Positions 1 to 9,781 of a DNA stretch of 64,000 nt are shown piece by piece. Positions within the stretch are counted from its first letter, which is position 1. Each line of letters opens with the position of its first letter. The notes beneath the pieces are model-generated. The model was not told the origin of the DNA. It was given only the letters and a program-made list of their open reading frames with translations, and did not search any database. The position numbers and the translations under genes were made by a program. The stretch covers positions 558,001 through 622,000 of the forward strand of contig NC_019673.1 in the NCBI RefSeq assembly GCF_000328705.1. Direction: 5' to 3'. Origin of the DNA: Saccharothrix espanaensis DSM 44229. GTDB lineage: Bacteria; Actinomycetota; Actinomycetes; Mycobacteriales; Pseudonocardiaceae.

Positions 1-447
1 CGCCACGAACCGGCGAACCGTGTTCAGGTCGGTCGTGGCGCGCGAGAGCAGCTGCCCCGACTGCCACCGGTCGTGGAACGACACCGGCAGTCCTTGCAGG
101 TGGCGGTACATGTCCGCGCGCATCCGCGCCTCGACGTCGGACGCCGGGCGCGCGATGAACCGCCGGCGCGCGAAGAAGAAACCCGCCTCGGCGAGCCCCA
201 GGACCAGCACCAGCGCCACCATGGGCGGCAGCGCGTCCAGGTCGCGGGCGGCGATCGGGCCGTCCACGATGCGTTGGGTGATGAGCGGTATGCCGAGACC
301 GCACAGCATGGCCAGCAGCGCCGCGGTCATGCTGGCGATCATCTGGAAGCGCACCGGCCGGAAGTACGGCCACAGCCTGCGCACGGTGGCGGCGGTGGAT
401 ACGCGGCGAGCATCGGTGTTGGATGGTGACTCCGCGTGCTCAGTCAC
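1..447 (-). CDS. ABC exporter transmembrane domain, partial (C-terminus outside window)
   Basis: Only the first 149 codons are present; the gene runs off the left edge. The GTG start at 447 is chosen because a purine-rich GGGGGA box lies just upstream on the minus strand. The peptide begins VTEHAESPSNTDARR and then shows hydrophobic segments (around residues 35-55 and 75-95), followed by RMRADMYRHLQGLPVSFHD and SGQLLSRATTDLNTVRRF. These are hallmarks of the type-1 ABC exporter membrane domain just before the second coupling region. The full protein would normally carry an ATPase domain of about 600 residues in total; that part is not visible, so substrate and direction of transport are unknown. 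Confidence 0.85.
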   Translation of the reverse strand, partial: MTEHAESPSNTDARRVSTAATVRRLWPYFRPVRFQMIASMTAALLAMLCGLGIPLITQRIVDGPIAARDLDALPPMVALVLVLGLAEAGFFFARRRFIARPASDVEARMRADMYRHLQGLPVSFHDRWQSGQLLSRATTDLNTVRRFVA

Positions 448-554
448 TTCTGTCGTCCCCCTCAGGTCCGCTTCCACCGTACGAACCCCACCCCCCACAA
501 GCATCCGGTTTTCCCGTCACCGACCATGCAGGCTCGACCTAGGTGGAGGTCAAG

Positions 555-776
555 ATGGACGTGAGCTACCTGCGCACCGCGCCGACCATGGCTTTTCCGC
601 ACGGCCGGCTGCTCGCTGTGCGCGGCGGTCGACTGAACGTGCTGGCGCCCGACGGGTGGGACGCCGTCGACGGCCGGGTCGAGCACGCCCTGCCGCTCAC
701 CCGGAAGGAAGCCGAGGACTGGTGCGAACGCGAGGGCCGGCCTCTCACCCTGCTGGACGAGGTCCCCGTTCCTTGA
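555..776 (+). CDS. small hypothetical protein, 73 aa
   Basis: An ATG at 555 follows a GGAGG box at 545-549 with ideal spacing, which favours this start over the in-frame GTG at 543. The protein has no signal peptide or membrane span. It contains a short Gly/Arg/Leu-rich core (AVRGGRLNVLAPDGWDAVDG) and an acidic C-terminal half with one Cys. It is divergent from the ABC exporter and convergent with the membrane gene ending at 784. Codon use matches its neighbours, so it is probably real. No function can be assigned. Confidence 0.55.
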   Translation: MDVSYLRTAPTMAFPHGRLLAVRGGRLNVLAPDGWDAVDGRVEHALPLTRKEAEDWCEREGRPLTLLDEVPVP

Positions 777-783
777 CCCGGCC

Positions 784-1221
784 CTACCGCTTCTTCAGCA
801 TGGCGGGCGCGGTCAGCAACCCCGCGAGACCGTAGCTGGCACCGGCCAGCAGGGTGAGCACGGTCCACTTGTCGCCGACCCCGGCGAACTGGTCCGGCAG
901 CTTGAAGTAGTGGGCCAGGCCCAGCAGCACCGGCCCGATCAGCACGATCGGCCACACCGGGCGGACCTTCAACACCCACAGCACCGGGCCGGCGAGCAGC
1001 GCGCTGAACAGCAGCGCGACCGGCAGCCCGACCACGACCAGCAGCAGGAACCCGCCCAGCGACGTCTCGTTGACCACCCGGTCGAGCACGCCGCTCTGGT
1101 ACGCCCAGATCCAGGCGATCAGCAACACCGCGCCGACCGCGGCGGACACGACGACGCGCAACAGCACCCGGAACGCGAAGCCGCCCGCCGTGGGGCGCGG
1201 GATGTCAGTCACGGCCGGCAT
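784..1221 (-). CDS. hypothetical integral membrane protein, 145 aa
   Basis: The protein has a short polar N-terminus, then four to five hydrophobic segments (around residues 19-42, 56-85, 92-108 and 120-140) and a basic C-terminal LKKR, as in small inner-membrane proteins. No enzymatic motif is visible. It starts inside the 3' end of the upstream membrane gene (17 nt overlap), so the two are probably translated from one mRNA. Confidence 0.7.
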   Translation of the reverse strand: MPAVTDIPRPTAGGFAFRVLLRVVVSAAVGAVLLIAWIWAYQSGVLDRVVNETSLGGFLLLVVVGLPVALLFSALLAGPVLWVLKVRPVWPIVLIGPVLLGLAHYFKLPDQFAGVGDKWTVLTLLAGASYGLAGLLTAPAMLKKR

Positions 1222-1579
1222 TGTCGCCGACCGGGTGCCGCGCTGTCACCGGTGCGGCGAGCACGAACCCCAGTGCACCGGCCAGGACACCGCTCGCCGG
1301 GATCGAGATCCACACCGTCGTCAACGTCAGCACCGCGGCGAACGTCATTCCCACGGCGGCCATCCCCAACGGCCTCTGCACCCGCAACAGGGCGAGCACG
1401 AACCACCCGAGCAGCACGCCGACGACCAGGCTGACCGGGATCGCGAACAGCCCCATGGCCAGGCAGTTCCACTCGTCCTTGGAACACACCGCGCCCGCCG
1501 CGATGAACTCGCGCACACCCCACCAGGCAGCGCCTAACGCAGCCCCGACCACCGCGCCCGCCACCACTCGCCCCAGCAT
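1205..1579 (-). CDS. hypothetical integral membrane protein, 124 aa
   Basis: The ATG at 1579 is preceded by an AGGAGGG ribosome binding site; the longer reading from 1612 has none. The protein has four predicted membrane segments with Gly/Ala-rich helices (AGAVVGAALGAAWWG at the N-terminus) and one extracytoplasmic loop with two Cys (AVCSKDEWNCLAM) that could form a disulfide. It overlaps the next membrane gene by 17 nt, indicating a two-gene operon. Family unknown. Confidence 0.7.
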   Translation of the reverse strand: MLGRVVAGAVVGAALGAAWWGVREFIAAGAVCSKDEWNCLAMGLFAIPVSLVVGVLLGWFVLALLRVQRPLGMAAVGMTFAAVLTLTTVWISIPASGVLAGALGFVLAAPVTARHPVGDNAGRD

Positions 1580-1778
1580 TCCCTCCTGATACCCCCACCC
1601 CACCCCGCACAAACGCCGCCCTCACCCGCCCGCCTCACCCGCCTGCCTCGCCCCGCACAGCCCGCACCACCCGCCCGGCCGTCTCGCACTGCTCGCACGC
1701 CTTGCGTCCCGCTCTCACCCCAACGCAGGCACCCTCAACGCAGGCAGCCTCAACGCGGCGGACCCCGCACAACGCGAA

Positions 1779-1805
1779 AGGCCCCCGCCAACCCGGCGGG
1801 GGCCT
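1779..1805 (-). terminator. Rho-independent-type hairpin after sepH
   Basis: A perfect 11-bp stem (AGGCCCCCGCC / GGCGGGGGCCT) with a 5-nt loop lies 16 nt beyond the sepH stop codon. The following T-tract is weak, as is usual in high-GC actinobacteria. Confidence 0.75.
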
Positions 1806-1820
1806 CGCGAGAACGAACGA

Positions 1821-2738
1821 TCAGCCGCGGTTCGAGCGGACGCCCAGCAGGACGTCCTCCCACGACGGGACGATCGGGTGGTTCTTCTTGCCGCGCTTCG
1901 GCGGCTCCTTCTTCGCCGCCGCGGCCGGGTTCGGCTGCGGGGCCGGCGGTGCCGGGGGCTCCTCGGCGACCGGCGCGGGTTCGGGTTCCGGCTTCGGCTC
2001 GGCCTCCACGGCCGGTGCCCGGTCGGCCGGGACCTGCACCGGGGGCGGCGGCGGGGTCGGCTCCTCGCGGGCGAGGATCTCCGGCTCCGCCTCCTTCTCC
2101 AGGTTCAGGGCCTGCCGGGCCAGTTGGGTGACCGGCCGGACGGTGCGCAGCGTGCGGTTGGGGTTCGGGTCCATCAGCTCGACGGCCCCGTCGTCCAGCG
2201 CGGTCACCGTGCCGCCCTGCGCGCCCCGGTGGAACGCCCAGTGCGCCCGGTTGTCCGAGCGGCCCGCCGTCCAGTGCAGCTGCACCACCCAGCGGCCGTC
2301 CTCACCGCGCCACGCGTCCCAGCTCACGTCCGCGTACTCCTGGCCGCGCAGCCCGAACGAGTGCGCCACGACCTCGCCGAGCGTCTGCACGTCCGGGCCG
2401 TCCTCGCGCACCGGGTGGGCGCGTTGGGCCAGCTCAGCCGTGCGGGACCGCTCCAGCAGCACCGGGTAGGCGTACCGCTCGACCCGGTGGGCCGGGATGC
2501 CGGCCGCCGTGGCGACCTGGTCGACGGACTCGCCGGCGCGGATGCGCGCCTGGATCTCCTTGGGGCGCATCTGGCTCTCCACCTCGATCTCGATCTGGCC
2601 GAGTCGGGTGAGGTCGCCACGCGCCGCGGCGCGCAGCCGTTCGTCGGCGGGGAGCACGAAGCGCTCGCCACGATCCGGGTCCTCGAGGATGACGGACTTG
2701 CCGTCGTCTTCGAGCCCGATGACCCGCAGCGCTCGCAT
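1821..2738 (-). CDS. sepH: SepH, FtsZ-regulating cell-division protein (DUF3071)
   Basis: SepH proteins bind FtsZ and stimulate its assembly at the septum in actinobacteria. The sequence begins MRALRVIGLEDDGKSVIL, the family's typical N-terminus. A predicted helix-turn-helix follows at about residues 57-85 (RPKEIQARIRAGESVDQVAT), then a conserved DUF3071 core, a long Pro/Glu/Ala-rich linker (about residues 215-280) and the conserved C-terminal block HPIVPSWEDVLLGVR. Two adjacent ATGs exist; the second (2738) has better spacing to the GGGAGG box. About 305 aa is normal for the family. It lies beside serC, as its homologue does in mycobacteria (Rv0883c/Rv0884c). Confidence 0.93.
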   Translation of the reverse strand: MRALRVIGLEDDGKSVILEDPDRGERFVLPADERLRAAARGDLTRLGQIEIEVESQMRPKEIQARIRAGESVDQVATAAGIPAHRVERYAYPVLLERSRTAELAQRAHPVREDGPDVQTLGEVVAHSFGLRGQEYADVSWDAWRGEDGRWVVQLHWTAGRSDNRAHWAFHRGAQGGTVTALDDGAVELMDPNPNRTLRTVRPVTQLARQALNLEKEAEPEILAREEPTPPPPPVQVPADRAPAVEAEPKPEPEPAPVAEEPPAPPAPQPNPAAAAKKEPPKRGKKNHPIVPSWEDVLLGVRSNRG

Positions 2739-2932
2739 CATGGCCTCCCGTATGACTTCACCTCGCCAGGTGCCGACGTTAATCCGGCGTGCCGCCTTGA
2801 CGGGGGAGGCTCGCCGCGTCTATCGATATCTTCATGTGATCTTGCCGTATGTTGCTCGTGTTCGCACTTCTGTTACCGCAAGGTTCACCTCGTCGGCCAC
2901 CCCTCCACGTCTACCACTTCGGCAACGCGAAA

Positions 2933-2974
2933 GGGGCCTCCCACCCCGGCCGGAGCCGGACGGCGGGAAGCCCC
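2933..2974 (-). terminator. hairpin terminator after serC
   Basis: A 13-bp stem with two G-T wobbles on the transcribed strand (arms 2933-2945 and 2962-2974) sits 20 nt beyond the serC stop. It separates serC from sepH. Confidence 0.65.
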
Positions 2975-2994
2975 CGTGACGTCGACAGCGCGCG

Positions 2995-4507
<1,513 letters not shown>

Positions 4508-5305
4508 TCAGCTGCCGCTGCGTTCGCTCGTCCACCGGAACCCGACCAGGCACAGGACGAAGCCGATCACGCACCACGCGCCCAGCACCAGCGCGATCTT
4601 CCCGTGCTCCCACGTCCCGGCCGCCTCCTGGATCGCCATGCTGTCCGGCAGCAGCACCGAGCGGAACCCCTGTGCCACCCACTTGAGCGGGAAGAACGAG
4701 CTGACCACGACCATCGCCTTGGGCAGCAGGGACAGCTGGATGAACACCCCCGAGATGAACTGCAGCCCGATGTAGGGGAGGTTCATCACGGCGGGCGCGC
4801 TCGCGGCCGTGCGGGCCAGTGCGCTGGCCGCGATCCCGAGCAGCGAGCACGACACCACGCCCAGCAGGAACACCCAGGCGAACGTCAGCCAGCGCCCAGG
4901 CTCGGTCGGCAGCTCCACGTCGAACACCCAGATGCCCACCGCGAGCATCAGCACCACCTCGGCCAGGCTCAGCACGAGCACCAGCGCGATCTTGCCGACG
5001 AAGTACGAGAACGGGGCCATCGGCGTGCCCTGGAGGCGTTTGAGCGTGCCGTTCTCGCGGTCCTGCGCCACGCCGACGCCGAGCGTGATGAACGACGTGG
5101 AGATGATGCCCGCGCCGATCAGCCCGGCCGCGTAGACTTGGCCCATCGTGGCTTCGCCGCCGGGGACCTCGCCGTCGAAGATGTTGCCGAGCAGCAGCAG
5201 GATGAACGCCGGCAGCGCGAAGGTGAACACCACGCCGCCCCGGTCGCGGAAGAACTGGCGCAGCTCGAAGCGCCCGCGCGAGAGACCGGTGTCGAGGGTG
5301 CTCAT
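4508..5305 (-). CDS. ABC-2 type transporter permease
   Basis: The 265-aa membrane protein has about six hydrophobic segments. It has the ABC-2 layout: a cytosolic N-terminal helix (GRFELRQFFRDRGG), TM1, a long extracytoplasmic loop with GEVPGGEAT, and the central segment GVGVAQDRENGTLKRLQGTP that is diagnostic of ABC-2/NodJ-like permeases. Its ATG overlaps the stop of the ATPase gene (ATGA), so the pair is translationally coupled. Substrate unknown; such pairs export drugs, lipids or polymers. Confidence 0.88.
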   Translation of the reverse strand: MSTLDTGLSRGRFELRQFFRDRGGVVFTFALPAFILLLLGNIFDGEVPGGEATMGQVYAAGLIGAGIISTSFITLGVGVAQDRENGTLKRLQGTPMAPFSYFVGKIALVLVLSLAEVVLMLAVGIWVFDVELPTEPGRWLTFAWVFLLGVVSCSLLGIAASALARTAASAPAVMNLPYIGLQFISGVFIQLSLLPKAMVVVSSFFPLKWVAQGFRSVLLPDSMAIQEAAGTWEHGKIALVLGAWCVIGFVLCLVGFRWTSERSGS

Positions 5306-6120
5306 CGTCCGATCAGCTCCAGGTAGACGTCCTCCAGCGAGGGACGGGTGACGGTCAGCTCGGGCGCTTCGCCGAGTTCGCGGATCAGCGCGGCGGGGCG
5401 GGCGGTGCGATGTGCCTGCGGGCCGTTGGGGGCCAGCCACCGCACGACGGCCTCGGCCTGGTGACGTCCGCCGAGCGTGGCGGGGGTGCCCTCGGCGACG
5501 ACCCGGCCGGCGTCGATCACCACCAGGCGGTCGGCCAGCGCCTCGACCTCGTCGAGGTAGTGGGTGGTGAGCAGGATCGTGCAGCCCTCGCCCGCGAGCA
5601 GCCGGACCAGCTCCCAGAACCGCCGGCGGGCCTCCGGGTCGAAACCGGTGGTGGGTTCGTCCAGGAACAGCAGCCGAGGCCGCCCGACGATGCCGAGCGC
5701 CACGTCCAGCCGGCGCCGCTGCCCGCCGGACAGCCGGCCTGCCATCACCGCGCGCTGAGAGGTGAGGCCGACGAGCTCGACCACCTCGTCCGGGTCGCGC
5801 GGGTCGGGGTAGTAGCCGGTGAAGTGCCGGACGGCCTCGATCACGGTGGCCTCGGCCAGGTCGGTCGCCGACTGCTGCACGATCCCGATGGCGGACCGCC
5901 AGGACCGGGGCGCGGTGGCCGGGTCGACGCCCAGCACGGACACCTCGCCCGCGTCGCGCCGGCGCAGTCCTTCGAGGATCTCCACGGTGGTGCTCTTGCC
6001 CGCCCCGTTCGGGCCGAGCAGCGCGAACACCTGGCCGGTGTCGACGTCCAGGTCGACACCGGCGACGGCGGGCCGTCCGCCGTAGGACTTGCGCAAGTCC
6101 CTGACTCGTATCGCGTTCAT
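5302..6120 (-). CDS. ABC-2 type transporter ATP-binding protein
   Basis: The 272-aa ATPase shows all nucleotide-binding motifs in order: Walker A GPNGAGKST (about residue 38), Q-loop VQQS, signature LSGGQRRRLDVAL, Walker B LLFLDEPTTGFD and the switch histidine in LLTTHYLDE. The C-terminal tail with SLEDVYLELIGR is typical of DrrA-like exporters. It pairs with the overlapping downstream permease. No regulator is adjacent, and the substrate cannot be told. Confidence 0.92.
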   Translation of the reverse strand: MNAIRVRDLRKSYGGRPAVAGVDLDVDTGQVFALLGPNGAGKSTTVEILEGLRRRDAGEVSVLGVDPATAPRSWRSAIGIVQQSATDLAEATVIEAVRHFTGYYPDPRDPDEVVELVGLTSQRAVMAGRLSGGQRRRLDVALGIVGRPRLLFLDEPTTGFDPEARRRFWELVRLLAGEGCTILLTTHYLDEVEALADRLVVIDAGRVVAEGTPATLGGRHQAEAVVRWLAPNGPQAHRTARPAALIRELGEAPELTVTRPSLEDVYLELIGR

Positions 6121-6291
6121 GCCGCAGATCGTTCAACGGCAGGGTGCCCGCGCGGGACAACCCGTCGACGGACACCGGCGGTCCACCGACCGGTGGACGC
6201 CATCAACCACCTGACCAACCAGCCCCGGACCACAACCGACCCGGACGGGCCGGGGCCGAGTCCAGGGCCAGGGCCGAGTTGAGAAGCAGGG

Positions 6292-7407
6292 TCAGGCGAT
6301 CTCTTCCCAGCCCTCGACCTCGGACGGCGTGCGCGGCCCGGGACCGATGTAGGACGCGGACGGCCGGACCAGCCGCCCGGTGCGCTTCTGCTCCAGGATG
6401 TGCGCCGACCACCCGGCGGTGCGGGCGCAGGTGAACATCGCGGGCATCATGTGCGGCGGCACCTGGGCGAAGTCGAGGATCACCGCGGCCCAGAACTCCA
6501 CGTTGGTCTCGATCGCGCGGTCCGGCCGGCGTTCCCGCAGCTCGGCCAGCGCCGCCTGCTCCAGCGCCGCCGCCACCTCGTAGCGGGCCGCGCCCAGCTC
6601 CTTGCAGGTGCGCCGCAGGACGCGGGCGCGCGGGTCCTCGGCCCGGTACACCCGGTGCCCGAAGCCCATCAGTCGGTCGCCCCGGTCGAGGATCCCGGCC
6701 ACCACGGCGCGCGGGTCGCCGGTGCGCTCGACCTCCTCGATCATCGGCAGCACCCGGGCGGGCGCGCCGCCGTGCAGCGGGCCGGACATCGCGCCGATCG
6801 CGCCGGACATCGACGCCGCGACGTCCGCGCCGGTCGAGGCGATCACCCGCGCGGTGAACGTGGAGGCGTTGAGGCCGTGCTCGGCGGCCGACACCCAGTA
6901 GGCGTCCAGCGCCTTGACGTGCGCCGGGTCGGGCTCGCCGCGCCACCGGGTGAGGAAGCGCTCGGTGATCGTGCGGCACTCGTCGATGCGCTTCTGCGGC
7001 ACCGCGGCCCGGCCGATGCCGCGCGCGGACTGCGCCGCGTAGGACAGCGCCATCACCGAGGCGCGGGCGAGCTGCGCGCGGGCGTCCTCGTCGCTGATGT
7101 CCAGCAGCGGCTGGTAGCCCCAGATCGGCGCGACCATGGCGAGCGCGGCCTGCACGTCCACCCGGACGTCGCCGGTGTGCACCGGGATCGGGAACGGCTC
7201 GGCGGGCGGCAGGCCCGGCCCGAACCGGCCGTCCACCAGCAGCGCCCACACGTTGCCGAAGGTGACCTTGCCCGCCAGGTCCTCGATGTCGACCCCGCGG
7301 TAGCGCAGCGCCCCACCATCGCGATCGGGCTCGGCGATCTCGGTACGGAAGGCGACCACGCCTTCCAGTCCAGGCCGGAATCCGTCCTGTTCGGTCTGCT
7401 GCACCAC
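6292..7407 (-). CDS. citrate synthase 2 (CitA-like)
   Basis: This is the type II citrate synthase fold, about 371 aa, condensing oxaloacetate and acetyl-CoA (or a methylcitrate variant). Key motifs are the catalytic His in SGPLHGGAP, the second His in [15 protein letters not shown] and the late region PPHMMPAMFTCARTAGW. The GTG at 7407 (VVQQTEQDGFRPGLEG) is chosen because it has a GGAG box and fits the family N-terminus; a longer reading to 7485 adds unlike sequence. A second, larger citrate synthase (gltA, 21036) is in the same window, as in mycobacteria (citA and gltA2). Confidence 0.92.
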   Translation of the reverse strand: MVQQTEQDGFRPGLEGVVAFRTEIAEPDRDGGALRYRGVDIEDLAGKVTFGNVWALLVDGRFGPGLPPAEPFPIPVHTGDVRVDVQAALAMVAPIWGYQPLLDISDEDARAQLARASVMALSYAAQSARGIGRAAVPQKRIDECRTITERFLTRWRGEPDPAHVKALDAYWVSAAEHGLNASTFTARVIASTGADVAASMSGAIGAMSGPLHGGAPARVLPMIEEVERTGDPRAVVAGILDRGDRLMGFGHRVYRAEDPRARVLRRTCKELGAARYEVAAALEQAALAELRERRPDRAIETNVEFWAAVILDFAQVPPHMMPAMFTCARTAGWSAHILEQKRTGRLVRPSASYIGPGPRTPSEVEGWEEIA

Positions 7408-7777
7408 GCTGTGCGCTCCTTGTCCCCGAAGCTCAAGAGTTGGGAAAACCTTGCTCCCCCGCCGACCCCCTGGCAACGACGGCAATCGGTGGCGTCGGTC
7501 ACGATTCAGGAACCGATTCAGAAAGCCGAGGCCCGGTTAACGGCGTGTTTCCACTCTGCGGTAGCAGCATTTCGGTGCGCAGACGGCGAATCGTGCACCC
7601 GACGCCCATGAACGGGACAAACCGCTGGTCCACGTGGCTGCCGGCCGCGCCCGCCGCCGAGTGCGGCTGGGCGTCGTGCTGGGCCCACCCCTGGGCCGTG
7701 GCGCTCATCACGGACCTCGCGCCGGCGGTGGGCGCCGGCCTCGTCGTCATGACGGCCGACGCCCACCGGGCGCGCGC
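7408..7777. other. intergenic region, mostly non-coding
   Basis: This region lies between the citA start and the 3' end of the secreted protein gene, and should carry the citA promoter. Composition near 7430-7600 is less GC-rich than coding DNA. Apart from the doubtful small frame at 7608 nothing is supported. Confidence 0.55.
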
Positions 7778-7805
7778 TCAGCTCACACTGGTGACCTTCA
7801 GGTGA
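7608..7805 (+). CDS. possible small membrane protein, 65 aa (doubtful)
   Basis: An ATG-initiated frame with strongly GC-biased third positions encodes MNGTNRWSTWLPAAPAAECG, followed by a hydrophobic stretch (AVALITDLAPAVGAGLVVM). It has no clear ribosome binding site and overlaps the 3' end of the convergent secreted-protein gene by 28 nt. It may be chance open frame in GC-rich DNA. Confidence 0.25.
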   Translation: MNGTNRWSTWLPAAPAAECGWASCWAHPWAVALITDLAPAVGAGLVVMTADAHRARAQLTLVTFR

Positions 7806-8305
7806 CTGCCCCACGGGCTCACGTCGCCGGCGCAGCCGTACTGGCCGTCCAGCCGCAGGTACAGCGGCGCGGTCTGGTCCGGCGGGAACAGCTTGAGGCC
7901 CCACACCAGGGTCTTGCGGCACACCGCCGGGTCGAAGTTGTCGGCGTTCGCCGACCCGACCACCGCGACCGCACCCGCCCCGTGCGGCAGGGTGACCGAC
8001 GGCCCGCGGACGCCGTCCCGGGTCGCGGCCGCGCCGACCTGGTTGCCCGAGGAGTCCACATAGGACACTCCGGGGAACCCTTGCAGCACGCAGGTGGCGA
8101 TGCCCCGGTTGGTGAAGCGCACCTCCCGGTAGAGGGTCCCGGCCGCGGGCTCCTCCCGCACGACCGCGATCTCCAGGTCCACCGATGTGCAGGTCGCCAC
8201 CGGAACGGATTCGCCCTGGGTTCGAACATCACCCTGGGCGGTGGCCGTTCCGGTGGTGCACAACAATGCCGCGCCGATCGCGGCGATCACAACCATTCTC
8301 TTCAT
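7778..8305 (-). CDS. secreted DUF4232-type protein
   Basis: A 175-aa exported protein. The N-terminus MKRMVVIAAIGAALLCTTG is a signal peptide ending near TATA-QG, so secretion is by Sec. The mature part has the DUF4232 pattern: four cysteines in two pairs (ATCTSVDLE, ATCVLQGFPG, AVCRKTL, YGCAGDV), a FTNRG strand and the GFPGVSYVD motif. Function of the family is unknown. The ATG at 8305 has GGGGGAG upstream. A lipoprotein relative lies at 46067. Confidence 0.85.
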   Translation of the reverse strand: MKRMVVIAAIGAALLCTTGTATAQGDVRTQGESVPVATCTSVDLEIAVVREEPAAGTLYREVRFTNRGIATCVLQGFPGVSYVDSSGNQVGAAATRDGVRGPSVTLPHGAGAVAVVGSANADNFDPAVCRKTLVWGLKLFPPDQTAPLYLRLDGQYGCAGDVSPWGSHLKVTSVS

Positions 8306-8990
8306 CACGATCTCCCCCGAGAATCGTGGACGGGAATTCCGTCCACTCCTGGGACGTATCGCGCGCCACGGGGGTTGCTCCGGTGAAGGCACGAGCTCTC
8401 CTCGTGATCGGGAAATCCGGCGGGCGCAGTGTATTGCGCGAGATGCGGTCGATTGCCCCGGTCTGCCACCTGACTCATCAGCGCAGGTCACACGCCCTGT
8501 CGTGCTTGGTCCGCGCGATCATCGGGCCGTTGATTACCGACGACCTGGAATACCTGCCGGGACCGACCGTGGTGACCGCGCGCGCGTGCCACGAGTCGGA
8601 ATACAACACGGAATTACTCGCCGACGTCCACGCGCCGGTCTGGCGCGGCGTCCGGTGCTGTGGCAGCCGGCCCACCCCAGTCCGTGTCACACGACTGGTG
8701 GACCCTCGTTCCGCTGGCATCCGGGGGCAGCCTCGGCACCGCTCCGGCGACGACGCGGTGACCGTCGAGCGCGCTCCGGGCGAAGCGCGGCGCGACGGTC
8801 CCGGATCGAGTGACGTTCTGACTCGATCTCGTGCTCGATTCCGAAAAGACTTTTCCACCGACAGTCACGAGCCGGGTGGTCCTCATCACCACGCAGGCGG
8901 TTTCGCGCACGCCCGGAAACCCGTACGGTCGCTGGATCGTCAGGTGCCAACAAGCGCCTTGCCAGGTAAAACCTTGCTCGGGAGGTCAGG
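8306..8990. other. 685-nt intergenic region, no gene supported
   Basis: Open frames exist on both strands but none has a ribosome binding site or recognisable motif. The plus frame starting with GTG near 8383 has only about 80% GC at third positions and runs into the pdxH reading in another frame. The DNA is somewhat richer in AT than the coding flanks. It could be a decayed gene plus the two divergent promoters. Confidence 0.5.
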
Positions 8991-9647
8991 ATGTCGGAGA
9001 CGACGAACATCGCCTTGCCGTCGATGCGCGTGTCTTACGAACAGGGTTCGCTCACTGAGGGCGACCTGGCGGCCTCCTGGCACGAGCAGTTGCAGCTGTG
9101 GCTGGACCAGGCCGCCGGCGCGGGCCTGCCGGAGCCGAACGCGATGGTGCTGGCCACCTCCGACACCGAGGGCCGGCCGTCGTCGCGGACCGTCCTGGCG
9201 AAGGGCCTGGACGCGCGCGGACTGGTGTTCTTCACCAACTACACGTCCTCGAAGAGCCACGACCTGATGGCCACCCGCTACGCGTCGGCGACCTTCCCGT
9301 GGTTCGCGATGCAGCGCCAGGCGCACGTGCGCGGCACGGTGGAGAAGGTCGGCGCGGAGGAGACCGCCCGCTACTGGGAGAGCCGCCCGCGCGGCTCGCA
9401 GATCGGCGCGTGGGCGTCCCCGCAGTCCCGGGTGGTGACCGGCCGCTCCACTTTGGAGAGCGCGCTGAACAAGATCGAGCGCCAGTTCGCCGACTCGGAC
9501 CGGGTACCGGTCCCGCCGCACTGGGGTGGCTGGCGCATCCGGCCCGAAGAGGTCGAGTTCTGGCAGGGCCGCCGCGACCGCATGCACGACCGACTCCGCT
9601 TCCGCCTCGGCCGCGACGGCTGGGACCTCCAGCGCGTCGCCCCCTAG
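8991..9647 (+). CDS. pdxH: pyridoxamine/pyridoxine 5'-phosphate oxidase
   Basis: This FMN enzyme oxidises PNP or PMP to pyridoxal 5'-phosphate, the cofactor needed by SerC upstream. The 218-aa protein shows the family pattern: PNAMVLATSDTEGRPSSRTVLAKG (FMN phosphate), FFTNYTSSKSHDL, FPWFAMQRQAHVRGTVEKV, SRPRGSQIGAWASPQS, and the C-terminal signature WGGWRIRPEEVEFWQGRRDR with HDRLRF. The start has GGGAGG nine nt ahead. It stands alone on the plus strand. Confidence 0.96.
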   Translation: MSETTNIALPSMRVSYEQGSLTEGDLAASWHEQLQLWLDQAAGAGLPEPNAMVLATSDTEGRPSSRTVLAKGLDARGLVFFTNYTSSKSHDLMATRYASATFPWFAMQRQAHVRGTVEKVGAEETARYWESRPRGSQIGAWASPQSRVVTGRSTLESALNKIERQFADSDRVPVPPHWGGWRIRPEEVEFWQGRRDRMHDRLRFRLGRDGWDLQRVAP

Positions 9648-9781
9648 CCCCCGCAGCCCAGCACCCCGACCCCGGCCCGACCGCTCCGGCGGACGACCGG
9701 GGTCGAACCGTGTCCAGGCCCTTCCGAGGGGTGGGCAGTGGTCCACGTCTCGGTGAAGAAGTTGTTAGTTGTCGTACGCTA

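Noticed and set aside
8383..8990. A possible gene between the secreted protein and pdxH
   Set aside because: Lower third-position GC than neighbours, no ribosome binding site or motif, and the frame continues past the pdxH start in the wrong frame.
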